Assembly (NCBI RefSeq): GCF_014212315.1
Contig: NZ_JACKXE010000001.1
Span: 1,736,001-1,800,000, forward strand
DNA from: Nocardioides luti
Lineage (GTDB): Bacteria; Actinomycetota; Actinomycetes; Propionibacteriales; Nocardioidaceae
Reading direction: 5' to 3'
Length of the DNA stretch: 64,000 nt
The translations under genes and the position numbers were made by a program. Below are positions 54,511-63,187 of the stretch, one piece after another (the first letter of the stretch is position 1; the number at the start of each line of letters is the position of its first letter). Below the pieces are notes generated by a model, which was given only the letters and a program-made list of their open reading frames with translations, did no database searches and was not told the origin of the DNA.

Positions 54511-55529
54511 CCGAGCTCCCGCAGCCGGAGCCGGTCGGGCTTGCCGTTGGCGAGCAGCGGCAGCTCGTCGAGCGCGACCACCGCCCGCGGCGCCCAGCTC
54601 CGCGGGTGCGCCTCGGCCACCCAGGACCGTGCCTCGTCGAGCGACAGGTCGCCGACGACGAACGCCACCACCCGGTGGCCCCACTCCTCGTCCGGCACCC
54701 CGAGCACCTCGGCTGCGCGCACCGCGGGGTGCTCGCGCAGGCGGGCCGCGACGGCCGGGGTCGGGACGTTCACGCCGCCGCTGATGACGACATCGTCGAG
54801 CCGCCCCAGCACGTGCAGGCGGCCGTCCTCGTCGAGCCGTCCGGCGTCGGAGGTGAGGAACCAGCCGTCCACCAGGCACTCCGCGGTCAGCGCGGGGTCA
54901 CCCTCGTAGCCGGCGAAGAGCGTCGGGCCGCCCACCCGCAGCCGCCCGTCCGGTCCGATGGCGAGCGCCACGCCGTCGAGGGCGTACCCGTCGTACACGC
55001 ACCCGCCGGCGGTCTCCGACGAGCCGTACGTCGCCACCACACGGACCCCGGCCTCGTCGGCGCGCGAGCGCAGGGACGCGTCGACCGGGCCGCCGCCCAG
55101 CAGCACGGTGTGGAAGCCGCGCAGCGCGTCGCGCTCCTGCGGCACCTCGAGCATCCGGTGCAGCTGGGTCGGCACCAGGGAGACGAACCCGCCCGGCCCC
55201 ACCGCGGCCGCCGCCTCGACGAACGACCCGTGCTCCTCGAGCAGCACGGGCTCGTGCCCGGCGACCAGCGAGCGGCAGACGACCTGCAGGCCTGCGACGT
55301 ACGACGCCGGCAGGGTCAGCAGCCAGCGGCCCGAGCCGCCGAGCCGGCGCTCGGTGGCGCGCACGGAGGCGAGCACCGCGCGCCGCGGCAGCACCACGCG
55401 CTTGGGGCGGCCGGTCGAGCCGGAGGTCTCCACGACCAGCGGCGCGGGCTCCTCGGCGGCGCCCAGCCAGTCCGCGAGCGCCCCCACGACGTCGCGCGTC
55501 GGCCCGCCCACCGGCCGGAGGAAATCCAT
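54507..55529 (-). CDS. menE: o-Succinylbenzoate-CoA ligase MenE (short form)
   Basis: The 340-residue adenylate-forming enzyme activates o-succinylbenzoate. Motifs: VVETSGSTGRPKRVVL (P-loop), ATYGSSETAGG, DGWFLTSDAGRLDEDG and the C-terminal LPLLANGKPDR with the catalytic lysine. It is much shorter than classical MenE (about 450-490) because the N-terminal part is reduced, as in other actinomycetes. ATG 55529 has TAGCCT 7 nt upstream and no Shine-Dalgarno. It heads menE-menC-menD, all with 4-bp overlaps. Confidence 0.92.
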   Translation of the reverse strand: MDFLRPVGGPTRDVVGALADWLGAAEEPAPLVVETSGSTGRPKRVVLPRRAVLASVRATERRLGGSGRWLLTLPASYVAGLQVVCRSLVAGHEPVLLEEHGSFVEAAAAVGPGGFVSLVPTQLHRMLEVPQERDALRGFHTVLLGGGPVDASLRSRADEAGVRVVATYGSSETAGGCVYDGYALDGVALAIGPDGRLRVGGPTLFAGYEGDPALTAECLVDGWFLTSDAGRLDEDGRLHVLGRLDDVVISGGVNVPTPAVAARLREHPAVRAAEVLGVPDEEWGHRVVAFVVGDLSLDEARSWVAEAHPRSWAPRAVVALDELPLLANGKPDRLRLRELG

Positions 55530-55536
55530 GCGACGC

Positions 55537-55542
55537 AGGCTA
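55537..55542 (-). promoter_or_regulatory. -10 box (leaderless) of menE-C-D
   Basis: TAGCCT on the minus strand, 7 nt before ATG 55529. Confidence 0.55.
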
Positions 55543-55567
55543 GTTGCTGCTGGTTGAATGCCGTGCC

Positions 55568-56818
55568 GTGCCCACCTTGCCCCCGTTCGTCGAGCGGATG
55601 CTCCCGCCGACGCCGCTGGCCCGCAGGCTGTCCGCGCAGTCGATCCTCTTTGCGGTCGGCGAGGGCGTCTTCCTCACCGGCAGCGCGGTCTTCTTCACCC
55701 AGATCGTCGGACTCTCCGCCGCCCAGGTCGGCCTCGGCCTGACCATCGCCGGGGTCGTCTCGTTCTTCTTCGCCGTGCCGCTCGGCCGCGCCGCCGACAA
55801 GGTCGGCCCGAAGCGGATGTGGGCGCTCGGTGCGCTCGCGGAGGCGCTGCTCTACCTCGCGTGGCCGTGGATCGACGGGTTCGTGGCGTACGTCGCGATG
55901 ATGGTCCTGCTCGAGCTGGTCGGCGGGGCCGGGGGCGCCGGGCGCGGCGCCTACACGCTCGACATCTTCTCCCGCGAGGAGCGGGTCCGCTCGCTGGCCT
56001 TCATGCGCGCGGCCCTCAACATCGGCTTCACGTTCGGCGCCCTGCTCGGCGGCCTCGCGCTCGCCACCAACGACGACGGCGTCGTCCGGATGGTGCCGCT
56101 GGTGGCCGGCGCGATCCTGGGCCTGAACGCCTTCCTCATCTCCCGGCTCCCCGCGGCCGCCCACGACGAGGCCCCGGCCGAGCCCAAGCAGCTGATCACG
56201 CCCGGGGCGCTGAAGAACCGCGCGTTCGTCGCCCTCAACGTCTGCGACGGCGTCCTCGGCACCAACCAGGTGCTGCTCAACGTCGTGATCCCGCTCTGGC
56301 TGGTCCAGGAGACCGACGCCCCGCGGGTGCTGCTGGCGTGGCTGTTCGGCACCAACACCGTCCTCGCCGTGCTGCTGCAGGTCTCGGCCTCCCGCGGCGC
56401 CGAGACCGTGCCCGGGGCCCTGCGCGCGACGCGGATCAGCGGTGCGTTCTTCGTGCTGTCCTGCCTGATCGTGCTCGTCACGCACGACACCATCGGCTGG
56501 GTCACGATCGTGCTGGTGTGGCTCGGCCACGTCACGGTCACCGGGGCCGAGCTGTTCCAGTCGGCCGGCCACTGGGGCCTGGTCGCGGAGCTCTCCGACC
56601 CCGACCGCCGCGGGGAGTACCAGGGCGCCGCCCGGCTGGGCGGCACCCTCGGCTCGGTGTGGGCGCCGGCGGCATACACCTTCCTCGCGATCGAGTGGGG
56701 CACGCCCGGCTGGCTGCTGATCGGCGCGATCGTCGTGGTGGCCGTGATCGGCATCCACCCGGCCGCCCGCGCGGCCGAGCGCTACCTGCAGAAGTACGGC
56801 ACCGTCCCGGCTGCTTGA
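55568..56818 (+). CDS. MFS transporter in the men cluster
   Basis: The 416-residue MFS protein has about 12 helices and the A-motif-like loop [13 protein letters not shown] near residue 80. The start GTG 55568 is taken; TTGAAT 8 nt upstream is the only -10-like element. It lies divergent from menE (38 bp between starts) and 8 bp before menA, so it is embedded in the menaquinone cluster. Whether it carries a related compound is unknown. Confidence 0.82.
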   Translation: MPTLPPFVERMLPPTPLARRLSAQSILFAVGEGVFLTGSAVFFTQIVGLSAAQVGLGLTIAGVVSFFFAVPLGRAADKVGPKRMWALGALAEALLYLAWPWIDGFVAYVAMMVLLELVGGAGGAGRGAYTLDIFSREERVRSLAFMRAALNIGFTFGALLGGLALATNDDGVVRMVPLVAGAILGLNAFLISRLPAAAHDEAPAEPKQLITPGALKNRAFVALNVCDGVLGTNQVLLNVVIPLWLVQETDAPRVLLAWLFGTNTVLAVLLQVSASRGAETVPGALRATRISGAFFVLSCLIVLVTHDTIGWVTIVLVWLGHVTVTGAELFQSAGHWGLVAELSDPDRRGEYQGAARLGGTLGSVWAPAAYTFLAIEWGTPGWLLIGAIVVVAVIGIHPAARAAERYLQKYGTVPAA

Positions 56819-56820
56819 AT
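56815..56820 (+). promoter_or_regulatory. Possible -10 box of menA
   Basis: TTGAAT, 6 nt before GTG 56827; second position differs from TANNNT, and it overlaps the preceding stop codon. Confidence 0.3.
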
Positions 56821-56826
56821 CCTCGG

Positions 56827-57702
56827 GTGGCCACCCCCGCTGAATGGCTCGCCGGAGCCCGTCCCCGCACGCTCCCCGCGGCCGTCTCCCCCGTCCTCGC
56901 CGGCACCGGTGTGGCGGCGTACGCCGACGGCCTGGTGTGGTGGAAGGCCCTGCTCGCCCTGGTGGTGAGCCTGGCCCTGCAGGTGGCGGTGAACTACGCC
57001 AACGACTACTCCGACGGCATCCGGGGCACCGACGACGAGCGCGTCGGCCCGATGCGGCTGGTCGGCTCGAGGCGGGCCACGCCGCGCGCGGTGAAGACGG
57101 CCGCCTTCCTGGCCTTCGGGGTCGCCGGCGTCGCCGGGCTCGTGCTGGCGGCGACGACGGCCTGGTGGCTCGTCGCGGTCGGCCTCGTCAGCGTCGTCGC
57201 CGCCTGGTACTACACCGGCGGCTCGAAGCCCTACGGCTACCTCGGCCTCGGCGAGGTCATGGTCTTCGTGTTCTTCGGCCTCGTGGCCGTGGTCGGGACG
57301 ACGTACGTCCAGACCGAGACGTGGCTCTGGCCGGCGCTGTACGCCGCCGTCGGGGTCGGCGCGCTCGCCTGCGCGATCCTCGTCGTCAACAACCTCCGCG
57401 ACATCCCGACCGACACCGTGGCCGGCAAGCGGACGCTGGCGGTGGTGCTCGGCGACGAGCGCACCCGCGGGCTCTACCTGCTGCTCGTCCTGGCCGCGGC
57501 CGCCGCCGTGGTCGCCGTCGCCGTCTCGACCACCTGGTGGGCGCTGGTGGGCCTCGGCTTCCTCGCCGTGGCGCTCCGCGGCGTCCGCACCGTCCGCAGC
57601 GGCGCCACCGGCCCGGGCCTCATCCCGGTGCTGCAGCAGACCGGCCTGGCCGAGCTGCTGTGGGCGGCGCTGGTCGCCGCCGCGCTCGTCGCGCGGGGCT
57701 GA
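56827..57702 (+). CDS. menA: 1,4-Dihydroxy-2-naphthoate polyprenyltransferase MenA
   Basis: The 291-residue UbiA-family membrane enzyme attaches the polyprenyl chain to the naphthoate ring. The two aspartate-rich loops are visible: [20 protein letters not shown] (first) and [19 protein letters not shown] (second). The start GTG 56827 follows TTGAAT by 6 nt. It lies 8 bp after the MFS gene. The side chain would come from the polyprenyl synthase at 20361. Confidence 0.94.
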   Translation: MATPAEWLAGARPRTLPAAVSPVLAGTGVAAYADGLVWWKALLALVVSLALQVAVNYANDYSDGIRGTDDERVGPMRLVGSRRATPRAVKTAAFLAFGVAGVAGLVLAATTAWWLVAVGLVSVVAAWYYTGGSKPYGYLGLGEVMVFVFFGLVAVVGTTYVQTETWLWPALYAAVGVGALACAILVVNNLRDIPTDTVAGKRTLAVVLGDERTRGLYLLLVLAAAAAVVAVAVSTTWWALVGLGFLAVALRGVRTVRSGATGPGLIPVLQQTGLAELLWAALVAAALVARG

Positions 57703-57720
57703 GCGGCCGCGCCCGCGGCG

Positions 57721-57726
57721 TAGGCT
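57721..57726 (+). promoter_or_regulatory. -10 box (leaderless) of the 43-residue gene
   Basis: TAGGCT, 6 nt before ATG 57733. Confidence 0.45.
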
Positions 57727-57732
57727 CGCCCC

Positions 57733-57864
57733 ATGATCTGGATCCTGCTGCTCGTCGTCGCGGCCGTGGTGCTCTACAAGTTCCGCGTCCCGATCCTCGC
57801 GCGCGTCCTCGGCCAGTCCGAGGGCCGCATCGAGCGCCGGCTCGAGCAGCGCAAGCGCCGCTGA
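57733..57864 (+). CDS. 43-residue single-span membrane microprotein
   Basis: The tiny protein has one hydrophobic helix (residues 2-15, IWILLLVVAAVVLY) followed by a strongly basic tail (RRLEQRKRR at the end), so the N-terminus should be outside and the tail inside. It has the codon and GC3 style of real genes here, its own TAGGCT box 6 nt before ATG, and it ends against a palindromic repeat. I do not recognise the family. It lies 30 bp after menA; a link with menaquinone synthesis is only positional. Confidence 0.6.
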   Translation: MIWILLLVVAAVVLYKFRVPILARVLGQSEGRIERRLEQRKRR

Positions 57865-57868
57865 CCCC

Positions 57869-57923
57869 GTCTGCAGACGCGCCGACTCGGCACCTCTGAC
57901 GTCTGCAGACGCGCCGAGTCGGC
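57869..57923. repeat. Modular palindromic repeat (second locus)
   Basis: Two 23-bp direct units (57869-57891 and 57901-57923) differ at two adjacent-core bases. Each joins GTCTGCAGAC, GC and GCCGA(C/G)TCGGC, both palindromes. It fills the gap between two convergent genes and ends exactly at the stop codon of the leftward gene, as at 10297-10371. Probably a bidirectional terminator. Confidence 0.8.
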
Positions 57924-58187
57924 TCAGTCGTCGACGTCCTCGCGGGCCCGGCGCTCGTCGAAGGCCGCCGTGGCGCGGGCAGCCCGCTCCTCGACCCGGG
58001 CGGCGAAGGCCGCGCGCTGACGGTCGAGCAGGAAGTACGACGCGATGCCGCTGATCACGAACGCGACCACCACGACCCAGACGACCGGGACCTGCCGGGC
58101 GACCAGCAACCACACCCCGAGCACCACGCCGAGGGACGCGATGAACAGCAGGATGCGCAGGCCGGTGTAGATCACGAACTCCTTCAC
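57924..58187 (-). CDS. DUF4229 small membrane protein
   Basis: The 87-residue protein has two hydrophobic helices (about 5-27 and 30-50) and a charged C-terminal helix rich in Arg, Glu and Ala (FAARVEERAARATAAFDERR). This matches the actinobacterial DUF4229 family, often found near menA and cytochrome c assembly genes; function is unknown. GTG 58187 follows TACCCT by 7 nt and is probably leaderless. Divergent from the 67-residue gene. Confidence 0.75.
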   Translation of the reverse strand: MKEFVIYTGLRILLFIASLGVVLGVWLLVARQVPVVWVVVVAFVISGIASYFLLDRQRAAFAARVEERAARATAAFDERRAREDVDD

Positions 58188-58194
58188 GGGGTTC

Positions 58195-58200
58195 AGGGTA
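58195..58200 (-). promoter_or_regulatory. -10 box (leaderless) of the DUF4229 gene
   Basis: TACCCT on the minus strand, 7 nt before GTG 58187. Confidence 0.5.
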
Positions 58201-58220
58201 GGCCGTGACCAGGGGGGCCC

Positions 58221-58226
58221 TACATT
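58221..58226 (+). promoter_or_regulatory. -10 box of the 67-residue gene
   Basis: TACATT, 6 nt before GTG 58233. The spacer GGAGGG looks like a ribosome site but is too close to the start to serve as one. Confidence 0.5.
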
Positions 58227-58232
58227 GGAGGG

Positions 58233-58436
58233 GTGCTCAAGTTCCTGCTGGTGGTGATCCTCATCGCGGTGGCCGTCTACCTCACGGCGCGCGTCATCCA
58301 GCGCCGCGGCATCGCCCCCACCCCGCGCCGTTCGCAGCAGCCTCCGCCGCGCCCCTTCGGGCCCGACGACGACCCGGACTTCCTGCGCGACCTCGACCGG
58401 CGCCGCAAGCACCCCGAGGACCCGGACGCCCCCTGA
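58233..58436 (+). CDS. 67-residue membrane-anchored small protein
   Basis: One N-terminal membrane helix (residues 3-19, KFLLVVILIAVAVYLTA) is followed by a proline- and charge-rich tail with RPFGPDDDPDFLRDLDRRRK. It resembles short actinobacterial proteins that sit beside cytochrome c assembly genes, but I cannot name a function. GTG 58233 is fixed by the TACATT box. It ends 34 bp from convergent ccsB. Confidence 0.65.
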   Translation: MLKFLLVVILIAVAVYLTARVIQRRGIAPTPRRSQQPPPRPFGPDDDPDFLRDLDRRRKHPEDPDAP

Positions 58437-58470
58437 CGGGCGCCGGACCCACCAGCGGTGACGCAGCGGG

Positions 58471-59508
58471 TCAGCCTCGCGGTGCCGGCACCTGCTCCAC
58501 GCCGATCGCGGGCGCGCCGCCGGCGTACGAGTGCTGGCTGGTGCTGGAGAAGTAGTTGATCCCGATGAAGTTGAACCACAGCGTCGCGAGGCCGAGCAGC
58601 GCCAGCAGGGCGGCGTTGCGGCCCTTCCAGCCGGCGGTCGAGCGCGCGTGGAGGTACGCCGCGTAGACGACCCAGGTGATGAACGCCCAGACCTCCTTGG
58701 GGTCCCAGTTCCAGTACGACGACCAGGCCTGGTGCGCCCAGATCGGGCCGGTGATCAGCACGGCGAAGGTCCACACCGGGAAGCCGAAGGCGTGGATCCG
58801 GTAGGACACCCGGTCCAGGGTCGCGAGGGAGGGCACCCGCGCGAGCGGACCGGTCTCCTTCGAGCCCCACCTCGACTTCGCGAGGTAGATCGCGGACGTG
58901 ATGCCGCCGAGCGTGAACGCACCGGTCGCGAGGATCGCGGACACCACGTGGATCACGAGCCAGTAGGAGTTGAGCGCCTCGGTCAGCGGGGCGACCGGGT
59001 CGTAGAGCCAGATCACCGCGACCATCAGCAGCGCGAGCACGAAGCCGACGACGATCGGCGCCATCCAGGCGAGGCCGAGGCGGCGCCGCATCAGGAGGTA
59101 GAACAGCCCGACCACGAAGGTCCCGCTGAGGGTGAACTCGTACATGTTGCCCCACGGCACGCGGTTCGGGTCCGCGGCCATGCCGCGCCCGACCAGGCCG
59201 ACGAAGTGGATCGCGACGGCCACGACCGTGAGGATCAGGCCGAGCCGCCCGAAGAGTGCCGTACGCCGGCCGGCGGCCGCGTCGTCGGCCGGAGGAGCGG
59301 CCGCGGCGTCACCGGGCCCGCCGGTCGCGACCGCGACGCCGCCGCGGGACGACGCCGCCGTGCGGAGCGAGGCCGAGGCGTCGGCGTCCGCCGGGACGTT
59401 GCGCAGCGAGCTCCACTCGACCAGGTGGGCGAGCAGGGCGAGGAAGTAGACGATCCCGCAGGCCGCCACGGCCTGGTTGGACAGCGTCTCCCATGCAGCG
59501 TCGGTCAC
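58471..59508 (-). CDS. ccsB: Cytochrome c biogenesis protein CcsB/ResC
   Basis: The 345-residue membrane protein of System II carries haem to apocytochrome c with ResB. It has the haem-handling WWD-type motif SSYWNWDPKEVWAF at about residue 245 and the conserved histidine helices (VAIHFVGLV, LVIHVVSAIL). An Ala/Gly-rich cytoplasmic insert lies at about 45-80. GTG 59508 overlaps the resB stop. Confidence 0.92.
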   Translation of the reverse strand: MTDAAWETLSNQAVAACGIVYFLALLAHLVEWSSLRNVPADADASASLRTAASSRGGVAVATGGPGDAAAAPPADDAAAGRRTALFGRLGLILTVVAVAIHFVGLVGRGMAADPNRVPWGNMYEFTLSGTFVVGLFYLLMRRRLGLAWMAPIVVGFVLALLMVAVIWLYDPVAPLTEALNSYWLVIHVVSAILATGAFTLGGITSAIYLAKSRWGSKETGPLARVPSLATLDRVSYRIHAFGFPVWTFAVLITGPIWAHQAWSSYWNWDPKEVWAFITWVVYAAYLHARSTAGWKGRNAALLALLGLATLWFNFIGINYFSSTSQHSYAGGAPAIGVEQVPAPRG

Positions 59509-61151
59509 GACGTCTTCTCCTTCGGGTGGTGCGCGGGTGCGCCCGGGAGGGCGCTCATGAGCTCGGTGATCACGACGGCCACGTCCCCGCCGCCGGAGCG
59601 GTCCAGGGCGGCCACCTCGACCAGTGTGGACCCACCGTCCTGACGGGCACGAACCCAGACGCGTCGGGGCCGGATGAAGAGCGACCCGAGCAGCCCGATC
59701 AGGGCGAGGACGACGCCGGCCAGCGCGATCTCCTTGCCGGGCGTCTGCGAGATCTGGATCTTGTTCCAGCGCTGGACGCCGTCGAAGCTGACGGACCCGA
59801 GCCCGTTCGGGAGCTTGGTCGTCTGGCCGGGCCGGAGATCGAGGCGGTAGGGCGCGCCGTTCTTCTTGGTCAGCATCGTCGTGCGCGACTTGTCGAGCGC
59901 GTAGACCGACTGCGAGCCGCCGCTGTCCATGCCGAGGTCGCCGGTGTAGACGAGCAGCGAGACCAGTGGGTCGAGGGTGTCGCCGAACGCGGAGAAGTAG
60001 CTGCCGGTCTGCTTCGAGAAGGCGACGGTCGGGTAGAACTCGCCCTCGAGCCCGATCTGGGTCGGCTCGGCGCCGGGCGCCTTCACGACGCCGAAGGACG
60101 CGAAGCTCTGGTCCGTCGGCAGGAAGACGGTCGGCCCGCTGTAGACCTCGTCGCCGTTGCCGTCGCGCACCGTGATGACCGGCGCGTAGCCGTGACCGAT
60201 GAGGAAGACCTCGGTGTCGCCGATCGTCAGCGGGTGGTTGACCTTGAGGTCGTAGGTCTGCTCGGGCGCGGTCGGCGAGGTGCGGTACCGCAGCGTCGAG
60301 TCGAACTCCCGGGCCATCCCGGCGCGCGGCCCCGAGGTCAGGAAGTCCACGTTGAAGTCGTCGATGTCGAAGGAGAACGGCTCCATGTCGGAGGCCTTGA
60401 AGAGGCTGCCGGGCACGAAGTCGTCGTACTGCGAGAGGTTGTTGGAGAAGCCGCCGCCGACCACGACGATCACGCCGCCCTTGTAGCCGAACAGCCCGCC
60501 GAGGGCGAAGCCCACCAGCACGACCAGCACCGACAGGTGGAAGAGCAGGTTGCCGGCCTCGCGGAGGTAGCCCTTCTCGGCGCTGACCGCTCCGTCGTGC
60601 TCGACGACGCGGTAGCGGCGCCGCCGCAGCGCGTCGGCGGCCGGGCCGAGCACGTCGACGGGCGCGAGGTCGGTGTCGTACGTCGCGTGGTCCGGGAGGC
60701 GGGTCAGGTTGCGGGGGGCGGCCGGCGGCTTCGCGCGCAGCGCGCGGGCGTAGACGAAGGTCCGCGGGACGATGCAGCCGACCAGCGAGAGCATCAGCAG
60801 CAGGTAGATCGCCGAGAACCACGGCGAGTCGTAGACCGCGAAGAGCCCGAGCCGCTCGTAGATCGGCGTGAGCTGCGGGTGCGCGGCCTGCCAGCGCGAG
60901 GTCTTGAGCGAGTCGACGCCGCTCTGCGGGATGATCGAGCCGGGGATCGCGGCGAGCGCGAGCAGCAGCAGCAGGACCAGCGCGGTGCGCATCGAGGTGA
61001 CCTGGCGCCAGGTCCAGCGGGCCATCTCCCGGGCGGTCAGCTCGCCGGAGCGGCGCCGGTCCCGGTCGGCGTCGCGCTCGATCGCGTCGGCGTGACCCTG
61101 GGGGCGCTCGGACTGGGGCTCGTCGCGGGGCTCCTCCCGCTCCTCGCTCAT
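59505..61151 (-). CDS. resB: Cytochrome c biogenesis protein ResB
   Basis: The 548-residue ResB-family protein has a charged N-terminal tail (about 50 residues), membrane helices near 60, 110 and 210, and a large extracellular domain before a last helix near residue 500. LLLLLALAAIPGSIIPQ and FSAIYLLLMLSLVGCIVPR are family features, as is LFHLSVLVVLVGFALGGLFGY. It partners CcsB in haem ligation to cytochrome c. ATG 61151 overlaps the ccdA stop. Confidence 0.92.
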   Translation of the reverse strand: MSEEREEPRDEPQSERPQGHADAIERDADRDRRRSGELTAREMARWTWRQVTSMRTALVLLLLLALAAIPGSIIPQSGVDSLKTSRWQAAHPQLTPIYERLGLFAVYDSPWFSAIYLLLMLSLVGCIVPRTFVYARALRAKPPAAPRNLTRLPDHATYDTDLAPVDVLGPAADALRRRRYRVVEHDGAVSAEKGYLREAGNLLFHLSVLVVLVGFALGGLFGYKGGVIVVVGGGFSNNLSQYDDFVPGSLFKASDMEPFSFDIDDFNVDFLTSGPRAGMAREFDSTLRYRTSPTAPEQTYDLKVNHPLTIGDTEVFLIGHGYAPVITVRDGNGDEVYSGPTVFLPTDQSFASFGVVKAPGAEPTQIGLEGEFYPTVAFSKQTGSYFSAFGDTLDPLVSLLVYTGDLGMDSGGSQSVYALDKSRTTMLTKKNGAPYRLDLRPGQTTKLPNGLGSVSFDGVQRWNKIQISQTPGKEIALAGVVLALIGLLGSLFIRPRRVWVRARQDGGSTLVEVAALDRSGGGDVAVVITELMSALPGAPAHHPKEKTS

Positions 61152-61909
61152 ACGCCGACCGTCGTGGAGCTGACGAGGTGGAACTGGATCCAGGTGACCG
61201 CGACGGCCCACCAGCCGGTGACGAGCAGGATGCCGACGACCACGAGCATCAGCCCGCCGGCGCGGCTCACCCAGGCCTGGTGGCGGCGCACGAACGCGAA
61301 GGCGCCGAGCGCCCGCTGGTAGGCCAGGCCGGCGACGACGAAGGGGACGCCCAGCCCGACGGCGTACACCGCCGAGAGGAAGGCGCCACGGCCCGCGGTG
61401 GCCTCGTTGAGCGAGAGGGTGGTGATGGCCGCCAGGGTGGGCCCGAGGCAGGGCGTCCACCCGAGGCCGAAGAGGAAGCCGAGCAGCGGGGCGGCGGCCA
61501 GCCCGACGGCAGGGACGCGGTGCACGCGCCAGTCCCGCTGGAGCAGCGGGACCAGCCCGGCGAAGACCAGGCCGAGGACGATCGTGAGGACGCCCAGCAC
61601 CAGCGTGAGGGTGTCGCGCCAGGTCACCAGCCAGTTGCCGACCGCACCGGACAGCGCCCCGATCGCCACGAAGACGACCGAGAAGCCGAGCACGAACAGC
61701 ACCGAGCCCGCCAGCATCCGGCCGCGCCGCCGACCGGCCGCCCCCGCGGCCAGGTCGGCGCCGGACAGGCCGGTCGCGTAGGAGAGGTAGCCCGGCAGCA
61801 GCGGGATCACGCAGGGCGAGAAGAACGAGACCAGCCCGGCGAGCAGCGCCACCGGGACGGCGAGCACGAGCGAGCCGGACGCGGCCGTGTCGTGGAACCA
61901 CTCACCCAC
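61148..61909 (-). CDS. ccdA: Cytochrome c biogenesis/thiol-disulfide carrier CcdA
   Basis: The 253-residue, six-helix CcdA/DsbD-type protein passes reductant across the membrane. Its two redox cysteines are visible in FFSPCVIPLLPGYLSY and WTPCLGPTLA. I use GTG 61909, which overlaps the tlpA stop by 8 bp and has GGGGG upstream; ATG 61933 would add 8 residues and a 32-bp overlap. It reduces TlpA, keeping apocytochrome thiols open for haem. Confidence 0.9.
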   Translation of the reverse strand: MGEWFHDTAASGSLVLAVPVALLAGLVSFFSPCVIPLLPGYLSYATGLSGADLAAGAAGRRRGRMLAGSVLFVLGFSVVFVAIGALSGAVGNWLVTWRDTLTLVLGVLTIVLGLVFAGLVPLLQRDWRVHRVPAVGLAAAPLLGFLFGLGWTPCLGPTLAAITTLSLNEATAGRGAFLSAVYAVGLGVPFVVAGLAYQRALGAFAFVRRHQAWVSRAGGLMLVVVGILLVTGWWAVAVTWIQFHLVSSTTVGV

Positions 61910-62507
61910 CGGTGCCGCCCCCGCTCCCGGCATCGGACTCGGCGGCGACGTCCTGCACGACGTCGACCAGCGTCGTCGTGGAGGGGATCCGGCCGATGAT
62001 GCTGGCGGCGATCCGGCCCTCGGCGTCGAGGACGACGGTCGCGGGCACGGTGCCGGGGGTCAGCGTGCCGGTGAACTGCAGCAGGGCCTTGCCGTCGGGC
62101 GAGTAGAACGACGGGTAGGGCACGTCGAAGGTGCGGACGTACGTCTTCGCCTGCGCGGTGGAGGGGTCCCGGATGTCGATCCCGACGAAGTGGGCGTCGC
62201 CCTCGAGCCGGTTGGCCGCGTCCACGATGTCCGCCGCCTCGACCCGGCAGTCGACGCACCACGAGCCCCACACCACGACCACGGTCGGCCGTCCGCGCAG
62301 GTCCGCGAGGTCCAGCGGCTTGCCGTCCAGGTCGTCACCGGTCAGGGAGACCGGCTCGTCGCGCTCGTCGGGGGTCACCAGCGCGACCGACCCGTCCCCC
62401 GTCACGTAGCCCTTCTGGCCGCTCTTCTGCAGGCTGGTGCAGCCCGTCAGCACCAGCAGGCAGGCGAGCACCGCCAGCACGGCGGCGCGGGGACGGTGCG
62501 AGGACAT
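61902..62507 (-). CDS. TlpA/ResA-like thioredoxin lipoprotein
   Basis: The 201-residue precursor has a lipobox LTGC near residue 23 and a thioredoxin-like domain with the CXXC motif in WGSWCVDCRVEA. The cis-proline stretch is GTVPATVVL. Such proteins reduce the haem-binding cysteines of apocytochrome c; ResA is the close analogue. ATG 62507 shares one base with the preceding phosphatase stop (TGATG). Confidence 0.9.
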   Translation of the reverse strand: MSSHRPRAAVLAVLACLLVLTGCTSLQKSGQKGYVTGDGSVALVTPDERDEPVSLTGDDLDGKPLDLADLRGRPTVVVVWGSWCVDCRVEAADIVDAANRLEGDAHFVGIDIRDPSTAQAKTYVRTFDVPYPSFYSPDGKALLQFTGTLTPGTVPATVVLDAEGRIAASIIGRIPSTTTLVDVVQDVAAESDAGSGGGTGG

Positions 62508-63187
62508 CAGGGCCGCTGCTCCTCGGGGGCGCCGCCGGCCGAGAAGGTGGCGTTGCGGTCGCGCACCGGGATCAGGTCGCCGGCGGGCTCGGAGTAGGAG
62601 ACCTGCGTGAGCCGGTCCCCCACGAAGTGCAGCGACGTCAGCGAGCAGAGCGTGCACTGGCGCTTGCGCGGGTCGTGGAGGTAGGACCGCTTCTCGACGT
62701 GCAGGCGGGTCGTCCAGATCGGCAGCTGGTGCGAGACCAGGACCGCCTCGTGGCCGCTCGCCGCCTCGCGCGCGTCGTGGACCGCCGCCATCATCCGGGC
62801 GGCGACCTCCTTGTAGGGCTCGCCCCAGGACGGCTTGAAGGGGTTCCACAGGTGGCGCCACGTCGACGGCCTGCGCAGCGCGTTGTTGCCGGCGCCGAAC
62901 GGCAGCCCCTCGAACTTGTTCGTCGACTCGATGATCCGGGCGTCCGTGACGATCTCGAGACCCTTGGCCTCGGCCAGCGGGCGGCCGGTCTCCTGCGCCC
63001 GCTCGAGCGGCGAGGCGACGACGCGCACGATGTCGCGGTCCTTGATCGTGTCCGCGACCCGCTGGGCCATGGTCCGACCGAGCTCGGAGAGGTGGAAGCC
63101 GTCGCGGCGGCCGTAGAGCACGCCCTCGGGGTTGTGCACCTCGCCGTGGCGCAGCAGGTGGACGATCGTGTCCGGCGTCTGGCTCAT
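62507..63187 (-). CDS. Histidine phosphatase family protein
   Basis: The 226-residue phosphoglycerate-mutase-like protein has the catalytic HLLRHGEV (RHG) near residue 13, [15 protein letters not shown], and the second histidine in [11 protein letters not shown]. Substrate unknown; not a glycolytic mutase by its short form and position. ATG 63187 overlaps the hemL stop. It is part of a hemL-phosphatase-tlpA-ccdA-resB-ccsB chain. Confidence 0.88.
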   Translation of the reverse strand: MSQTPDTIVHLLRHGEVHNPEGVLYGRRDGFHLSELGRTMAQRVADTIKDRDIVRVVASPLERAQETGRPLAEAKGLEIVTDARIIESTNKFEGLPFGAGNNALRRPSTWRHLWNPFKPSWGEPYKEVAARMMAAVHDAREAASGHEAVLVSHQLPIWTTRLHVEKRSYLHDPRKRQCTLCSLTSLHFVGDRLTQVSYSEPAGDLIPVRDRNATFSAGGAPEEQRP

